From Microcystis aeruginosa FD4 (lineage in GTDB: Bacteria > Cyanobacteriota > Cyanobacteriia > Cyanobacteriales > Microcystaceae), in assembly GCF_009792235.1 (NCBI RefSeq), contig NZ_CP046973.1, positions 310,001 to 374,000 on the forward strand: 64,000 bases of DNA, in the 5' to 3' direction. The notes beneath the pieces were generated by a model. It did not search any database. It had not been told where the DNA came from and saw only the letters and a program-made list of their open reading frames with translations. This document shows, piece by piece, positions 45,052 through 54,502 of the stretch. A program made the translations under genes and the position numbers. The stretch's first letter is position 1. Each line of letters opens with the position of its first letter.

Positions 45052-45546
45052 ATGAAATCCTTCGCCCTTCTCACCACCGTCAGCCTAATCGGCCTCTCCA
45101 CCCTTGCAACTGTTCGCCCCGTCATCGCCCTAGAGAGCCGACAACCAGCCGAAACCCTGATCACTCAAGCGAACTACAAAGAAGCGATCGCCCACTTTAA
45201 CCGGGGAGTTAACTACATCCAACAGGAAAAATATGATCTCGCCCTCGCTCAATTCACCAGAGCGATCGAACTCGATCCGGACTATACCGAAGCTTACTTC
45301 GGTCGGGGCATGATTTACACGATTCGCGAACAATGGCGACCGGCGTTTCAAGACCTGAACACCGCGATCCGACTAAACCCCCGCGCTGCCTACGCTTACC
45401 ATTTACGGGGTATCGTCCATCTCGCATTTAACCAGAGACAAAATGCGATCGCCGATCTAACAACGGCCGCGGAACTATTTCGCCAGCAGGGAAACACAGA
45501 AATGTACAACAGCGCCATAGAAGCACTACGGCAATTAGGCGCGTAA
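45052..45546 (+). CDS. Exported TPR protein, 164 aa
   Basis: The start MKSFALLTTVSLIGLSTLAT is a signal peptide. About three TPR units follow: AIAHFNRGVNYIQQEKYDLA, IELDPDYTEAYFGRGMIY and AAYAYHLRGIVHLA. It closes with AELFRQQGN and ALRQLGA, the same ending as the large protease-TPR proteins. It may be a stand-alone adaptor for those proteases; this is inference from shared sequence and location, 144 bases before the DegP-like gene. Confidence 0.8.
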   Translation: MKSFALLTTVSLIGLSTLATVRPVIALESRQPAETLITQANYKEAIAHFNRGVNYIQQEKYDLALAQFTRAIELDPDYTEAYFGRGMIYTIREQWRPAFQDLNTAIRLNPRAAYAYHLRGIVHLAFNQRQNAIADLTTAAELFRQQGNTEMYNSAIEALRQLGA

Positions 45547-45689
45547 GTTCAAACGGAGAGCGATCGCTCTCCCCCTTTAAACTTTTGTGAAAAAAGCAAC
45601 CTGAGGACTTAAAACTCGATCGCATAATTGGGAAAAACCCAACGATAACATCCTTGCCAGCAGCCCCCGACTAAAGAGGAGTCAACCCG

Positions 45690-46790
45690 ATGAAACCAAT
45701 TACTTTCACCCTATCGGTGCTACTCGCCACCACCGCCCTAAGCTGTCAACCCGGAGGCTTCCTGATGGAAAACATTCCACCCATCCTCGCCCAGGAGCAG
45801 ACCGCTTCTAGAGTCTATCAGAAAGCCAGCCCCGCCGTCGTCACCGTCAAAAATGGTTACAGTCTCGGTAGCGGCTTTCTCGTCAGTCCCGACGGTATGA
45901 TCATTACCAACGCCCACGTTGTCGAGAATGGCCCCCGGGTGGTGACGGTGAAATTCTCCAACGGACAGCAGGCCTCCGCCGATGTGATCGGCTTCGCCAA
46001 AAATGGCGTGGATTTAGCCGTCCTGCGGATTTATAACCGCCCGAACCTGCCCTATCTTCCCCTAGCTGATCCCAACTCCGTCAAAGTCGGCGAAAGCGTT
46101 TTCGCCATCGGCACACCCTTAGACGAGGACTATCAAAACACCCTCACCCAAGGCATTATCAGCCGTCTCGACCCCGAAAAAGGCAGAGTACAACACAACG
46201 CTAATATCAACCCAGGCAATTCCGGCGGGCCGCTTCTCAATTCACGGGGGGAAGTGGTGGGGGTTAACGTCGCGGGCGATATCAGGAGTTACGTTTACGA
46301 CGGTGCGGGAAATCCGATCGGCCGTACCCAAAGCGGGATTAATTTCGCCATTTCCCTCGATCGCCTGCAAGATTTCCTCACCGCCGTTAAAACAGGCGAT
46401 ATATCCTCCGTTTCCACCCTAGTAGAGGAAGATTTAGTACAGGTGATCTCGCTGCCTCTTAACGGTCAAACCGTTCAAGGAGCCTTGACGAAAGACCAAA
46501 ACGAGCAATATTACGCCTTCGAGGGCCGCGCCGGACAGAAAATCGTTCTAGATATGAATAGCCAAGATATCGCTCCCTATCTTGTCCTCTATCGCGTTCT
46601 CCAATCCCCTGAAGGGACAAAATACATAGAGTTAGCCCGTAGTAACCAGCGAGCCGATCGCGCTCCCGGTGATTTTAACGCTCGACTTGTAACCGAATTA
46701 CCCGCCGATGGAGTTTATATCCTAGAGGCTACCTCTCGCGAAGGGGGTGAATCGGGTCGCTACACCCTCAACGCCACCGCTAACCCTTAA
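45690..46790 (+). CDS. DegP/HtrA-like serine protease with PPC-like C-terminal domain
   Basis: 366 aa, exported. The signal or lipoprotein-type start has a Cys (LLATTALSCQPGG), so it may be lipid anchored. The trypsin-like domain has His in ITNAHVVENG, Asp in VDLAVLRI and Ser in NPGNSGGPLLN. No PDZ domain follows. Residues 255-366 form a beta-rich pre-peptidase C-terminal (PPC-like) region: YYAFEGRAGQKIVLDM, APYLVLYRV and DGVYILEATSREGGESGRYTL. It stands between the TPR protein and the COP23 gene on the same strand. Intact. Confidence 0.85.
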   Translation: MKPITFTLSVLLATTALSCQPGGFLMENIPPILAQEQTASRVYQKASPAVVTVKNGYSLGSGFLVSPDGMIITNAHVVENGPRVVTVKFSNGQQASADVIGFAKNGVDLAVLRIYNRPNLPYLPLADPNSVKVGESVFAIGTPLDEDYQNTLTQGIISRLDPEKGRVQHNANINPGNSGGPLLNSRGEVVGVNVAGDIRSYVYDGAGNPIGRTQSGINFAISLDRLQDFLTAVKTGDISSVSTLVEEDLVQVISLPLNGQTVQGALTKDQNEQYYAFEGRAGQKIVLDMNSQDIAPYLVLYRVLQSPEGTKYIELARSNQRADRAPGDFNARLVTELPADGVYILEATSREGGESGRYTLNATANP

Positions 46791-46849
46791 ATAATCCCAT
46801 TTTGACCCTAATCACGATTCTAATCCCTATTTTCTGAGGAACTATCCCT

Positions 46850-47458
46850 ATGAACCCTAGACATATTTCCCTCCGTCTCGCTTGCGTCGGCCTCCTCGCC
46901 ACTGTCCTCCTCGGTGGTATCGCCCCCGGTTTCAGCCAATCGACCACCCCGAATCGCGTCACCTTCTTCTGTAAAGAGGTGTTCGATCGCGCATCGGGAA
47001 GCAAGATCCCCGCCACCCTCGCTTGGATTCCCGAAAGGAGCGGCAATGTGCGGATTATCGGCTGGAAATCGGAATATTTCTCCAAACGTTCCCCGGTTCG
47101 CTGCGAGGAAGTCACGCAAAAATTCCAGAAAGCCTATGATCAAGGGCGTTTTAACTATCTCACCACCGGCAGGGTGAAAGGATACCCGATTATCTGCGCG
47201 ATTTCCCGTACCGACGACCCCTGCGACGGCAATAGCCAACTTTTTACCCTCAAACCCCACGACAATCCGGATTTAGTCTTACAACAACTCATGGACATCC
47301 TAGAGGGGAAAACCTCCGATATGCTCCTCCAGAATTCCGGAGGTAAAACCTTGGTGTCAATGAGGGAGTTTTTTGCCAAAGTACCGCTCGCCGATCGCGA
47401 CGCACCCTGTGATACGAGATCTGCTGGCCCGCAAAATAATTGCGTTCCCACCCGCTAG
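46850..47458 (+). CDS. COP23-domain exported protein
   Basis: A 202-aa protein. A signal peptide (LRLACVGLLATVLLGGIAPG) is followed by the COP23 domain: VTFFCKEVFDRASGSKIPA, VRIIGWKSEYF, RCEEVTQKFQKAYDQGRFNYLTTG, YPIICAISRTDDPCDGNSQLFTL and LMDILEGKTSDML. Four to six Cys residues probably form disulphides outside the cytoplasm. COP23 was first described as a membrane protein oscillating with the circadian clock in Cyanothece; its activity is unknown. It is flanked by serine protease genes on the same strand 60 and 40 bases away, which suggests an operon. Confidence 0.85.
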   Translation: MNPRHISLRLACVGLLATVLLGGIAPGFSQSTTPNRVTFFCKEVFDRASGSKIPATLAWIPERSGNVRIIGWKSEYFSKRSPVRCEEVTQKFQKAYDQGRFNYLTTGRVKGYPIICAISRTDDPCDGNSQLFTLKPHDNPDLVLQQLMDILEGKTSDMLLQNSGGKTLVSMREFFAKVPLADRDAPCDTRSAGPQNNCVPTR

Positions 47459-47497
47459 AATTTTCGCTGTTTTATCCCGAATTTCCCCATAATAACC

Positions 47498-50400
47498 ATG
47501 TTAAAACCCTTTCCCCTACTCCTAAGCCTCCTAATTCTGCCCGTCGTACCGGTTAAAGCGATATCCCCTTTCTCTCACCCGGCGATCGTGGCGGAAAACA
47601 GCCCAGACGCGGAGATCGAGCGATCGATCCGTCAAGTCACCGTTCGGATCACTAGCCAGACAAATCGGGGATCGGGGACGATTATCGGCAAAAAAGGGAG
47701 TAATTACCTGGTGATTACCAACGCCCACGTTATTCGCGGCGCGACCACCCTACAGATCCAAACCCACGACGGACAAACCCGCACCGCGCGCGTTGTCCCG
47801 AATTCCCTACCCGGAGATAAGGATATCGCCCTGGTAGAGTTTCGCGATACCCGGGATTATGCGATCGCGCGAATTAGTTCTATCCCCCTCGACACCGATA
47901 TAGAAATCACCATGGCTGGTTATTCGGCAGAAACGGGGCAGTACACCATCAATGAGGGGAAAATTGAACAGATGAGCGATCAACCTCTCCGGGAGGGCTA
48001 CAGCATCGGTTATAGTGGGGAGATCGTGCAGGGAATGAGCGGCGGTGGTATCTTTTTTGAGGATGAGTTAATCGGCATTAACGGACGTTCGGCCTATCCG
48101 ATTCTCTCTAACTACATCTACGAGGACGGCAGGAAACCCACAGACGCACAAATCCAACAGATGAGAACCGTTAATTGGGGCATTCCCATCAATACCCTTT
48201 TAACCTACATCCAACCCGAAATTCTCACCGCCTACAAGCTCCCTTTACCGAAAAACGACTCCAGCATCGAAAACCCGGTTTATACTGGCTATATCGCCCA
48301 ATTAGAAGGGAAAGCAAGAGCATTTACCGTCCAGATCGAGAGTAGTAGCGAGGCTAACGGTAGCGGCGTGATTATCGCCCGCGAAGGAAAAACTTACACC
48401 GTCTTAACTGCGGATCACGTCCTCTGTGAGAAAGTAGCCGAGGAGAAAACCTGTGCCGATTTCACCTATACCCTCGTCACCTCCGACGGCAAAACCCTTC
48501 CCCTCGATAAAAAAACCATTATTCGTCAGGAAGGGGTCGATCTGGCCATTTTTACCTTCGAGAGTAGTGAAAATTATTCTATAGCCGAGATCGCGAATTA
48601 TAGCCCCGATCGAGAGAGTCCCGTTTTCGTGGCGGGATTCCCGAAAATCGGCGATAAACAAGCGGCATGGCTCTTTAGCGGCGGTGCGGTGAAAAGTCAG
48701 GAGGAAGGACTTCTCGCCACGCGACAGAGTGATTTTACGATTACCCAAAGTGGGGCATCGATCGGAGTTAGTTCCCTGAGCGGCGGTTACGATATGGTCT
48801 ATACCAGTATTACCTTCGGCGGTATGAGCGGCGGCCCAGTCTTAAACGCGGCCGGACAGGTGATCGGTATTCACGGGCGCTCCGAGGGGGTCAAGGGTAA
48901 AATTCAGCTAGGTTTTAGCTTAGGGATTCCGATTAATAGTTTTGTCGGTTTACAGGAAAATTTTCGGTTTAAATTACCTTCTTTAGTTACCGTTCAACCC
49001 CAATTAACCGCACAACAAAAAGAAGAGATTGATCGCACCCTTGTCAGTGTAGAAGTACCAGAAACTAACGCCTCAGCAGACATCTGGATCGAGCGGGGCA
49101 ATCAACTCTGGCGCTTGAAAAAAGAGGATCGGGCATTGCAAGCCTTCGATCGGGCAATACAATTAAATAATCCCGAATATACTTATTTAGCTTGGTACGG
49201 TAAGGCAAGGGTTTACGGGCGCAAATACAAAGCTCGAGAAGCGATCGAAGCCCTCGATCAAGCCCTCGCTATTCTACCCACTCGCGAGAAAGGTTCGGAA
49301 TTTCACGCGGAAATTTTATATTATCAGGGTGTATTTTATGGGGGGGTGAATCAATCCGAAAAAGCGATCGATAGTTTTGAACAAGCGATCAAAATTTCTA
49401 CCCGGAATCCCAACTATTACAATAGTCTATCGTCGGCACTACAAAACGTAAAACGTTACGATCGAGCTTTAGAAGCAATTAACCGAGCTATAGAAATCGC
49501 TCCCCGATCCGGTTGGTACAGCAATCGCGGGAATATATACAAGGATCAAAAAAAATGGGATCTCGCTTTAGCCGATTATAATAAAGCTCTGACGTTGAAT
49601 CCGAATAACCCTAGGGCGTATATGGCTCGCGCCGATGTGTACGAGGAGCGGAAAGAATGGGATTTAGCTCTGGCTGATTATAACCGAGCCATCGAGATCG
49701 ATGCTAATTTCGCGGCAGCCTATGGGAGCCGAGGAGTGTTTTATCAGACTCGAAAACAATGGGATTTAGCTCTAGCGGATTATAACAAAGCGATTACCAT
49801 CGATCCTAACGATCCTAACTCTTATGGAATGAGAGGTATTTTTTATATTTTTCAAAGTGAAGAGGAGTTAGCGATCGCCGATCTCACAAAAGAGATCGAA
49901 ATTAATCCCTATTCCGTTGTCGCCCATTCAATGCGAGGTGTCGCTTACGAATCCATGGAAAAACAGGACTTAGCTCTAGCGGATTTTAATAAAGCCATCG
50001 AACTCGATCCGAATTCCGGCCTGGGTTACGAGAGTCGCGGGCGATTCTATACGACGCGTCGCGAATGGGACTTAGCTCTAGCGGATTTTAATAAAGCACT
50101 CGAACTCGATCCGAATTCTGGCCTGGGTTACGAGGGGCGGGGAAATCTTTACAGTAAACAGGAAAAATGGGATATCGCTCTCGCTGATTTGAACAAGGCG
50201 AATCGAACTCGGTTCTTTTAATAGTTATGTCGCTCGAGGAGGTGTTTATTTTCAACAACAAAAGTTGGATTTAGCTCTGGCTGATTTTAACAAGGCGATC
50301 GAACTCTCGCCAAACCCCGAATTCGCTTACGGAGCTAGAGCAATTCTATACTGGGATCGAAAAGAATGGGATCTCGCCCTCACCGATTTAAGCCAAGCGA

Positions 50401-51314
50401 TCCAGATTAATCCCTATTTCAAGTTAGCCTATCGCTATCGGGGAGATATTTATCGCAATCAAAATCAACTCGATCTCGCCCTCGCCGATTATAACAAGGC
50501 GATCGAGCTTAATGGTAACGATGCAGAACTGTATTACAACCGTGGGGAAATTTACCGACAACAGCAAAAATCGGATATCGCCTTAGCTGATTACAGTCGG
50601 GCGATCGAACTCGATCCGAAATACTGGTCGGCTTATTTACAACGTTATATTATTTATGATCAACAAAAGAAATGGGATTTAGCGATTGCAGATATCACGA
50701 AAGTTATCGAGATCAAGCAATTTCCCAGTGCCTACTTCCTACGCGGCTTAAAGTACCTAGAATGGCAAAAATGGGATTTAGCTCTAGCGGATTTTAATCA
50801 AGCGATCAAGCTTAAGCCGGACAATGCTTCATTTTACTCTACGCGAGGACTCCTTTACTATCAAACTCAAAAATGGGATTTAGCTCTAGCGGATTTCAAT
50901 CAGGCGATCGCTCTCGATCCCAATCGCAAGGACTCTTATAATTTCCGGGGAGAAATTTACCAAAGACAGAAACGTTATCCTCAAGCTCTCCAAGACTATC
51001 AAAAAGTTCTCGAACTGGACGAAAAAAATCTAATTGCGATTACCAATATTGGCTTAATTCATTACGAACAAGGCGATCTAAATTTGGCCAGTAGCCAATT
51101 TCAAAAAAGTCTGGAAATTAACCCCCAATCTGCCGAAAATCAACTCGCTTTAGCCGTTACTCTCTACCGTCAAGGCAATACGGAGAAAGCGATCAAACTT
51201 GCTAAAAGTGCGCTTAAAATTGACCCTGAATTTTCTCAGGTTGAAACCCTGCAAAAAAATCTCTGGGGTGATAAAATCATCGCTGATGCTCGGAAACTAC
51301 TCTCGCAACTGTAG
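47498..51314 (+). pseudogene. Double-trypsin protease with TPR array, one-base frameshift
   Basis: Paralogue of 38944-41856. Signal peptide; trypsin domain 1 (ITNAHVI, DIALVEF, VQGMSGGGIF) and domain 2 (LTADHVL, DLAIFTF, GGMSGGPVL); then a long TPR array. The first frame ends at 50221 after NKANRTRFF. Removing one A in AAGGCGAATCGAACTC (50201-50202) restores AIELGSFNSYVARGGVYF and joins 50265-51314. The full product would be about 1,271 aa. The 907-aa product still has both protease domains and about ten TPR units, so function may persist. The TPR repeats are diverged, unlike the tandem DNA repeats of the paralogue. Confidence 0.85.
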
Positions 51315-51321
51315 TAGTTTC

Positions 51322-51450
51322 GTAGGTTGGGTTGAGCGAATAAATATGTTAAAGAAAACCTCTCAATTCTCAGGAAAAGCGAAACCCAACACCCAACACC
51401 TAAATCTGTCTGAATCTTTTTGTTGGGTTTCCTTACGTCAACCCAATCGA
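51322..51450. repeat. Dispersed palindromic repeat (GGTTGGGTTGA family)
   Basis: CGTAGGTTGGGTTGAGCG at the left, AAAGCGAAACCCAACACCC in the middle and TCAACCCAATCGACG at the right. It stands between the protease-TPR gene and a detached TPR tail. Confidence 0.7.
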
Positions 51451-51483
51451 CGATAATTGCTATGATTACTATAGTCCGTAGTC

Positions 51484-51623
51484 GTGGTCTTTTATATGCC
51501 AGATTAAAACAAACCGAAAAAGCAAAAATTGATCGACAACAAGCAGCTATAATATTCTACCAACCGAATAATATGGCAACTTATGAAAAGGTGATGCAGA
51601 TTTTACAACAATTAGGGGGGTGA
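51484..51623 (+). pseudogene. Detached 3' end of a protease-TPR gene
   Basis: The frame SRGLLYARLKQTEKAKIDRQ, then QAAIIFYQPNNMATYEKVMQ, ending LQQLGG at 51623, matches the last 45 codons of 38944-41856 with few changes. As there, it is followed within 20 bases by toxin-type genes. This suggests that a third protease-TPR gene once stood here and was deleted. Confidence 0.65.
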
Positions 51624-51640
51624 AATAGAAATCATCAATT

Positions 51641-51829
51641 ATGGAAAGTCGAGAAATTATCAAAAAACTGAAGGATGAGGGATGGTATCAAGTAGGTACA
51701 ACAGGAAGTCATCATCATTTTAAACATCCCCATAAAAAAGGGAAAGTGACTGTTCCTCACCCTAAAAAGGATATTCCCCTTAAAACCCTAATCAGTATCG
51801 AAAAACAAGCAGGTATTAAATTACGATAA
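51641..51829 (+). CDS. hicA: HicA toxin
   Basis: A 62-aa dsRNA-binding-fold mRNA interferase. Typical features are EIIKKLKDEGWYQVGTTGSH and the catalytic His in GSHHHFKHP, then GKVTVPHPKKDIP and a C-terminal helix. hicB starts twelve bases after its stop. Intact, although its antitoxin appears to have a replaced C-terminus. Confidence 0.92.
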   Translation: MESREIIKKLKDEGWYQVGTTGSHHHFKHPHKKGKVTVPHPKKDIPLKTLISIEKQAGIKLR

Positions 51830-51840
51830 AGGAGAAATCA

Positions 51841-52161
51841 ATGATTACTTATTTGGCCACCGTTCATAAAGATAACCATAGTGATTATGGGGTACAATTT
51901 TATGACTTTCCCGGTTGTATTAGTGCAGGAGAAACCATCGAAGAAGCGAAAAAAATGGCAACTGAAGCCTTAAAAGGTCATATTTCCTTCATGTTGGCAG
52001 ATGGGGACGAAATTCCCACCCCTAGCACCCTCGAAACCATTTTAACCGACGCGGATCATCAAGATGCGATCGCTTTTCTGCCCATTGAGGTATCAGAAAC
52101 TATTTTAAAACCATCAGAAATTGTGTGTAAAAAACTAGGTGCAGTCCCTAGGTTGGGTTGA
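51841..52161 (+). CDS. hicB: HicB antitoxin, C-terminus replaced by repeat sequence
   Basis: The N-terminal RNase-H-like domain is complete: YLATVHKDNHSDYGVQFYDF, PGCISAGETIEEAKKMATEAL and the strand FLPIEVSE. The normal C-terminal DNA-binding segment should follow. Instead the last codons (VPRLG) are translated from the dispersed repeat that begins at 52149. Toxin binding by the N-terminal part could persist while autoregulation is lost. Confidence 0.85.
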   Translation: MITYLATVHKDNHSDYGVQFYDFPGCISAGETIEEAKKMATEALKGHISFMLADGDEIPTPSTLETILTDADHQDAIAFLPIEVSETILKPSEIVCKKLGAVPRLG

Positions 52162-52400
52162 GCGAATAAATATGTTAAAGAAAACCTCTCAATTCTAAGG
52201 GAAAGCGAAACCCAACACCCAACACCTAAATCCGTCTGAATCTTTTTGTTGGGTTTCCTTGGGTCTATGGTTGGGTTTCCTTGGGTGTATTGTTGGGTTT
52301 CCTTGGGTGTATTGTTGGGTTTCCTTACGTCAACCCAACCTACGGTAATTGCTATGATACTATTGTTGGGTTTCCTTGGGTCAACCCAACCAACGGTAAT
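52149..52400. repeat. Dispersed palindromic repeat with extra right-arm units
   Basis: The left arm TAGGTTGGGTTGAGCG is at 52149. The right side holds four iterations of TGTTGGGTTTCCTTGGGT (52246-52325) and then two CAACCCAACC arms (near 52331 and 52384). It truncates hicB. Remnant sequence at 52400-52490 contains KNYSY-like codons without an assignable gene. Confidence 0.7.
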
Positions 52401-52495
52401 TCTATTCCTATTAATAAAGGAGCAGAAGTCAAAATTATTCGTTATGTGGCTTAAAAATTAGCAGCCCATTTAAAAACCTTAACGGAGGAAAACTA

Positions 52496-52768
52496 ATGAT
52501 TAACTTAGAACAAATTCAACAAGATATTAACCAATTACCTGAAGAAGCACAAAACTTACTGATTGATTTTATTGAGTTATTAAAAAAACGCTATTCCTTG
52601 GCAAAAAAGCCAGAGATTGCAGCAAAAATAAACCCTGAAGATCAAAGTACCCTAGACATTTTAAAAGAATCTGGATTAATCGTTTGTATTAGTGCAGAAT
52701 CCGACCTTTCTACTAATTATAAATCTGTTCTCAAAGAAGGATTAAAAGCTAAATATGATCATCGTTGA
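52496..52768 (+). CDS. DUF2281-like antitoxin
   Basis: A 90-aa protein starting MINLEQIQQDINQLPEEAQN, then LLIDFIELLKKRYS, the helical DUF2281-type start of antitoxins paired with PIN toxins. The rest (LDILKESGLIVCISAESDL) is variable. Its end overlaps the PIN gene by fourteen bases. Confidence 0.75.
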   Translation: MINLEQIQQDINQLPEEAQNLLIDFIELLKKRYSLAKKPEIAAKINPEDQSTLDILKESGLIVCISAESDLSTNYKSVLKEGLKAKYDHR

Positions 52769-53198
52769 TACCGGGTTCTGGGTGGCTTTATTTAACAATA
52801 AAGATCAATATCATCTAATAGCACAGCAAACCTTAGCACAGTATTCTTCTCAACCACTAATTACAACTTGGTGTGTTTTAACAGAAAGTTATCATCTTCT
52901 TTTACAACGTTCTCCAAATCTCTATACAGGAGTTGAAAAACAAATAAAATTAATGAACGTATTTGAGAGACATCCCCAAAAATTTCTATTATTTCACCTT
53001 GAAAATACTCATCTAGAAAGAATTCAAGACCTTATGAAACAATATCAAAGTCTGCCAATGGACTTAGCCGATGCCTCTCTAGTTATCTTAGCAGAAGAGT
53101 TAGGAAATGGACGTATCTTATCAATTGATAATCGAGATTTTAATACCTATCACTGGAAAAATAAAAAACCCTTTATTAATCTTTTCCCAAATTTCTAG
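52755..53198 (+). CDS. vapC: VapC-type PIN-domain toxin
   Basis: A 147-aa PIN ribonuclease. The acidic residues are in MIIVDTGFWVALFNN (Asp 5), TTWCVLTESYH (Glu), PMDLADASLVILAEE (Asp) and ILSIDNRDF (Asp). It overlaps its antitoxin gene. Intact, with AT-rich codons like its neighbours. The next 595 bases hold only a repeat, a structured region and a possible small ORF. Confidence 0.88.
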   Translation: MIIVDTGFWVALFNNKDQYHLIAQQTLAQYSSQPLITTWCVLTESYHLLLQRSPNLYTGVEKQIKLMNVFERHPQKFLLFHLENTHLERIQDLMKQYQSLPMDLADASLVILAEELGNGRILSIDNRDFNTYHWKNKKPFINLFPNF

Positions 53199-53212
53199 TT
53201 AATCATTAGTCC

Positions 53213-53362
53213 GTAGTCCGTAGTCCGTAGGTTGGGTTGAGCGAATAAATATGTTAAGGAAAACCTCTAAATTTTAAGGAAAAGCGAAACCCAACACCCA
53301 ACACCTAAATCTGTCTGAATCGGCGCTCGCTATTCCCCTCCTCTCATTGCTTTTTGTTGGGT
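53213..53362. repeat. Dispersed palindromic repeat (GGTTGGGTTGA family)
   Basis: Three copies of AGTCCGT precede AGGTTGGGTTGAGCG. The right side has GGCGCTCGCTATTCCCCTCC as in 15351-15505 and ends TTTTTGTTGGGTTTC. The arm is incomplete on the right. Confidence 0.7.
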
Positions 53363-53503
53363 TTCTTATATCATTTTTCTTTATTCCTGGCAGCTACTTT
53401 ACTCCCCTCTCCCAGAAGGTGAGAGGGGTTGGGGGTGAGGGAAATTAACTATCTCTGCCATTACTTTTGAAAAATGGTATTAAAAAATTTTTTTCCCAGT
53501 CCT

Positions 53504-53780
53504 TGACATCTTATGTTAAGTTGATAGTGGCAGTTGCAAGAAATTAACCCCCAGTTCTCACCTAGGAATTGTTAAGATGAGGAATTATTTCTCGTCGGTT
53601 TTTGGTGGGAAGAATGGAGTTGAAGACTATTACCTGTCCAACTCGATCCCAGTCCCTTGGCAGAGTGACTGACTGATAAGCTCGATCTGTTTGCAGATTT
53701 GGCTAGTTTTCTCGTCCCCAGTCATTTAATGATCAATGGGGCAAGATTGAGCTTACCTAATTTTAACTATCTTCTCTCCT
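53504..53780 (+). ncRNA. Possible structured RNA region, unassigned
   Basis: A promoter-like TTGACA (53504) is followed by sequence with several complementary segments: GGAGTTG with CCAACTC (about 53616-53644), TAAGCTCGATCT with AGATTGAGCTTA (about 53679 and 53745), and CCCCAGTCATT with AATGATCAATGGGG. It contains no long ORF. I could not match it to a known RNA family; 6S RNA and a riboswitch were considered without convincing motifs. Confidence 0.25.
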
Positions 53781-53793
53781 CCCTAATCAAACA

Positions 53794-53886
53794 ATGCCTA
53801 CCATGACCTTAGTGTTACCAATGGTGTATCTACTGGTGATCTACCTCTTACTAGTGATCGCAAAAAAAGCTAAAATCAACTCCTAA
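53794..53886 (+). CDS. Possible 30-aa single-span membrane peptide
   Basis: MPTMTLVLPMVYLLVIYLLL is followed by VIAKKAKINS and TAA at 53884-53886. It has one hydrophobic segment with a basic tail, as in small photosynthetic or NDH-complex subunits, but it matches none that I recognise. No clear ribosome site precedes it (pyrimidine-rich leader). Confidence 0.3.
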   Translation: MPTMTLVLPMVYLLVIYLLLVIAKKAKINS

Positions 53887-53923
53887 TCAGTGATCACTGA
53901 TCAGATTTGAGTTTTAAGTGATA

Positions 53924-54011
53924 CTAAATCTGGTTATTAAAAACTGATTATTTATTCTCCCTTTTGCCTATTGCCTATTGCCTATTGCCTGTCCTGATAT
54001 GTAGCCTATAC
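53924..54011. repeat. Dispersed repeat shared with 14238-14387
   Basis: ACTAAATCTGGTTATTAAA, then GATTATTTATTCTCCCTTT, three TATTGCC units and CTGTCCTGATATGTAGC. The GTTCGG palindrome of the other copy is absent. Confidence 0.6.
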
Positions 54012-54064
54012 TGCACGAATTTAGTATGAGCAGTATTACAGCGTTTCGGATATTCGTTACTCTT

Positions 54065-54112
54065 GTCTTGGCATCTTGTCTGTTGATTTAGCATAAAGAG
54101 TAACGAAGAGCC
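54065..54112 (+). mobile_element. ISL3 right-end remnant
   Basis: TCTTGGCATCTTGTCTG, then TTGATTTAGCATAAAG and GTAACGAAGAGCC, match the last 48 bases of ISL3 copies 1, 3 and 4 with one change. Nothing further upstream belongs to the element. It is a scar of a lost or recombined copy. Confidence 0.8.
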
Positions 54113-54502
54113 AAATTTTTTAGCGTGGGGGAAGTAACTAAAAACGACCCGCGCCTGGTTCCCCCTACTGGCAGCGAGATAGAACGCGAGATTTGACAAC
54201 TTGCGATCAAACTAGATAAAATCCGTGAGGAGTGGGGGTCTCCGATTTTAGTTACTTCGTGGTATCGCCCGCCCGCCCTTAATCGCGCCGTCAGGGACGC
54301 GTCTAACTCTCAGCACCTTGAGGGTGGCGCAGCCGATATTCGCCCGCTGCACCCCGCGTCTTTGGCTAAGTTTCAAGCTTGGCTCGCTCTGCACTGGTTC
54401 GGGGCGCTAGGGTATGGGGCGCGCCGGGGTTTTGTTCACCTTGACACTCGGAATGGGAAGGGATGGCGAAGCGGTGGCGAAAAAGGGCCAAGATGGAATT
54501 AG
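54113..54502 (+). pseudogene. M15-type peptidase (D-Ala-D-Ala carboxypeptidase-like), truncated
   Basis: The frame opens at the ISL3 scar and has TGA at 54194-54196. It then reads KIREEWGSPILVTSWYRPPA, SNSQHLEGGAADIRPLHP and RRGFVHLDTRNGKGWR, ending TAG at 54500-54502. The zinc ligands of the M15 family fit: His and Asp in QHLEGGAADI and His in FVHLD. It is GC-rich compared with its surroundings. M15 enzymes of this size occur as phage or plasmid lysis enzymes. The N-terminus is lost and a MITE abuts the 3' end. Confidence 0.7.

Noticed and set aside
53560..53700. Cobalamin riboswitch
   Set aside because: GGTGGGAA and CAGTCC pieces are present, but the conserved GCCACTG box and the downstream kissing-loop order are missing, and no B12-related gene follows.
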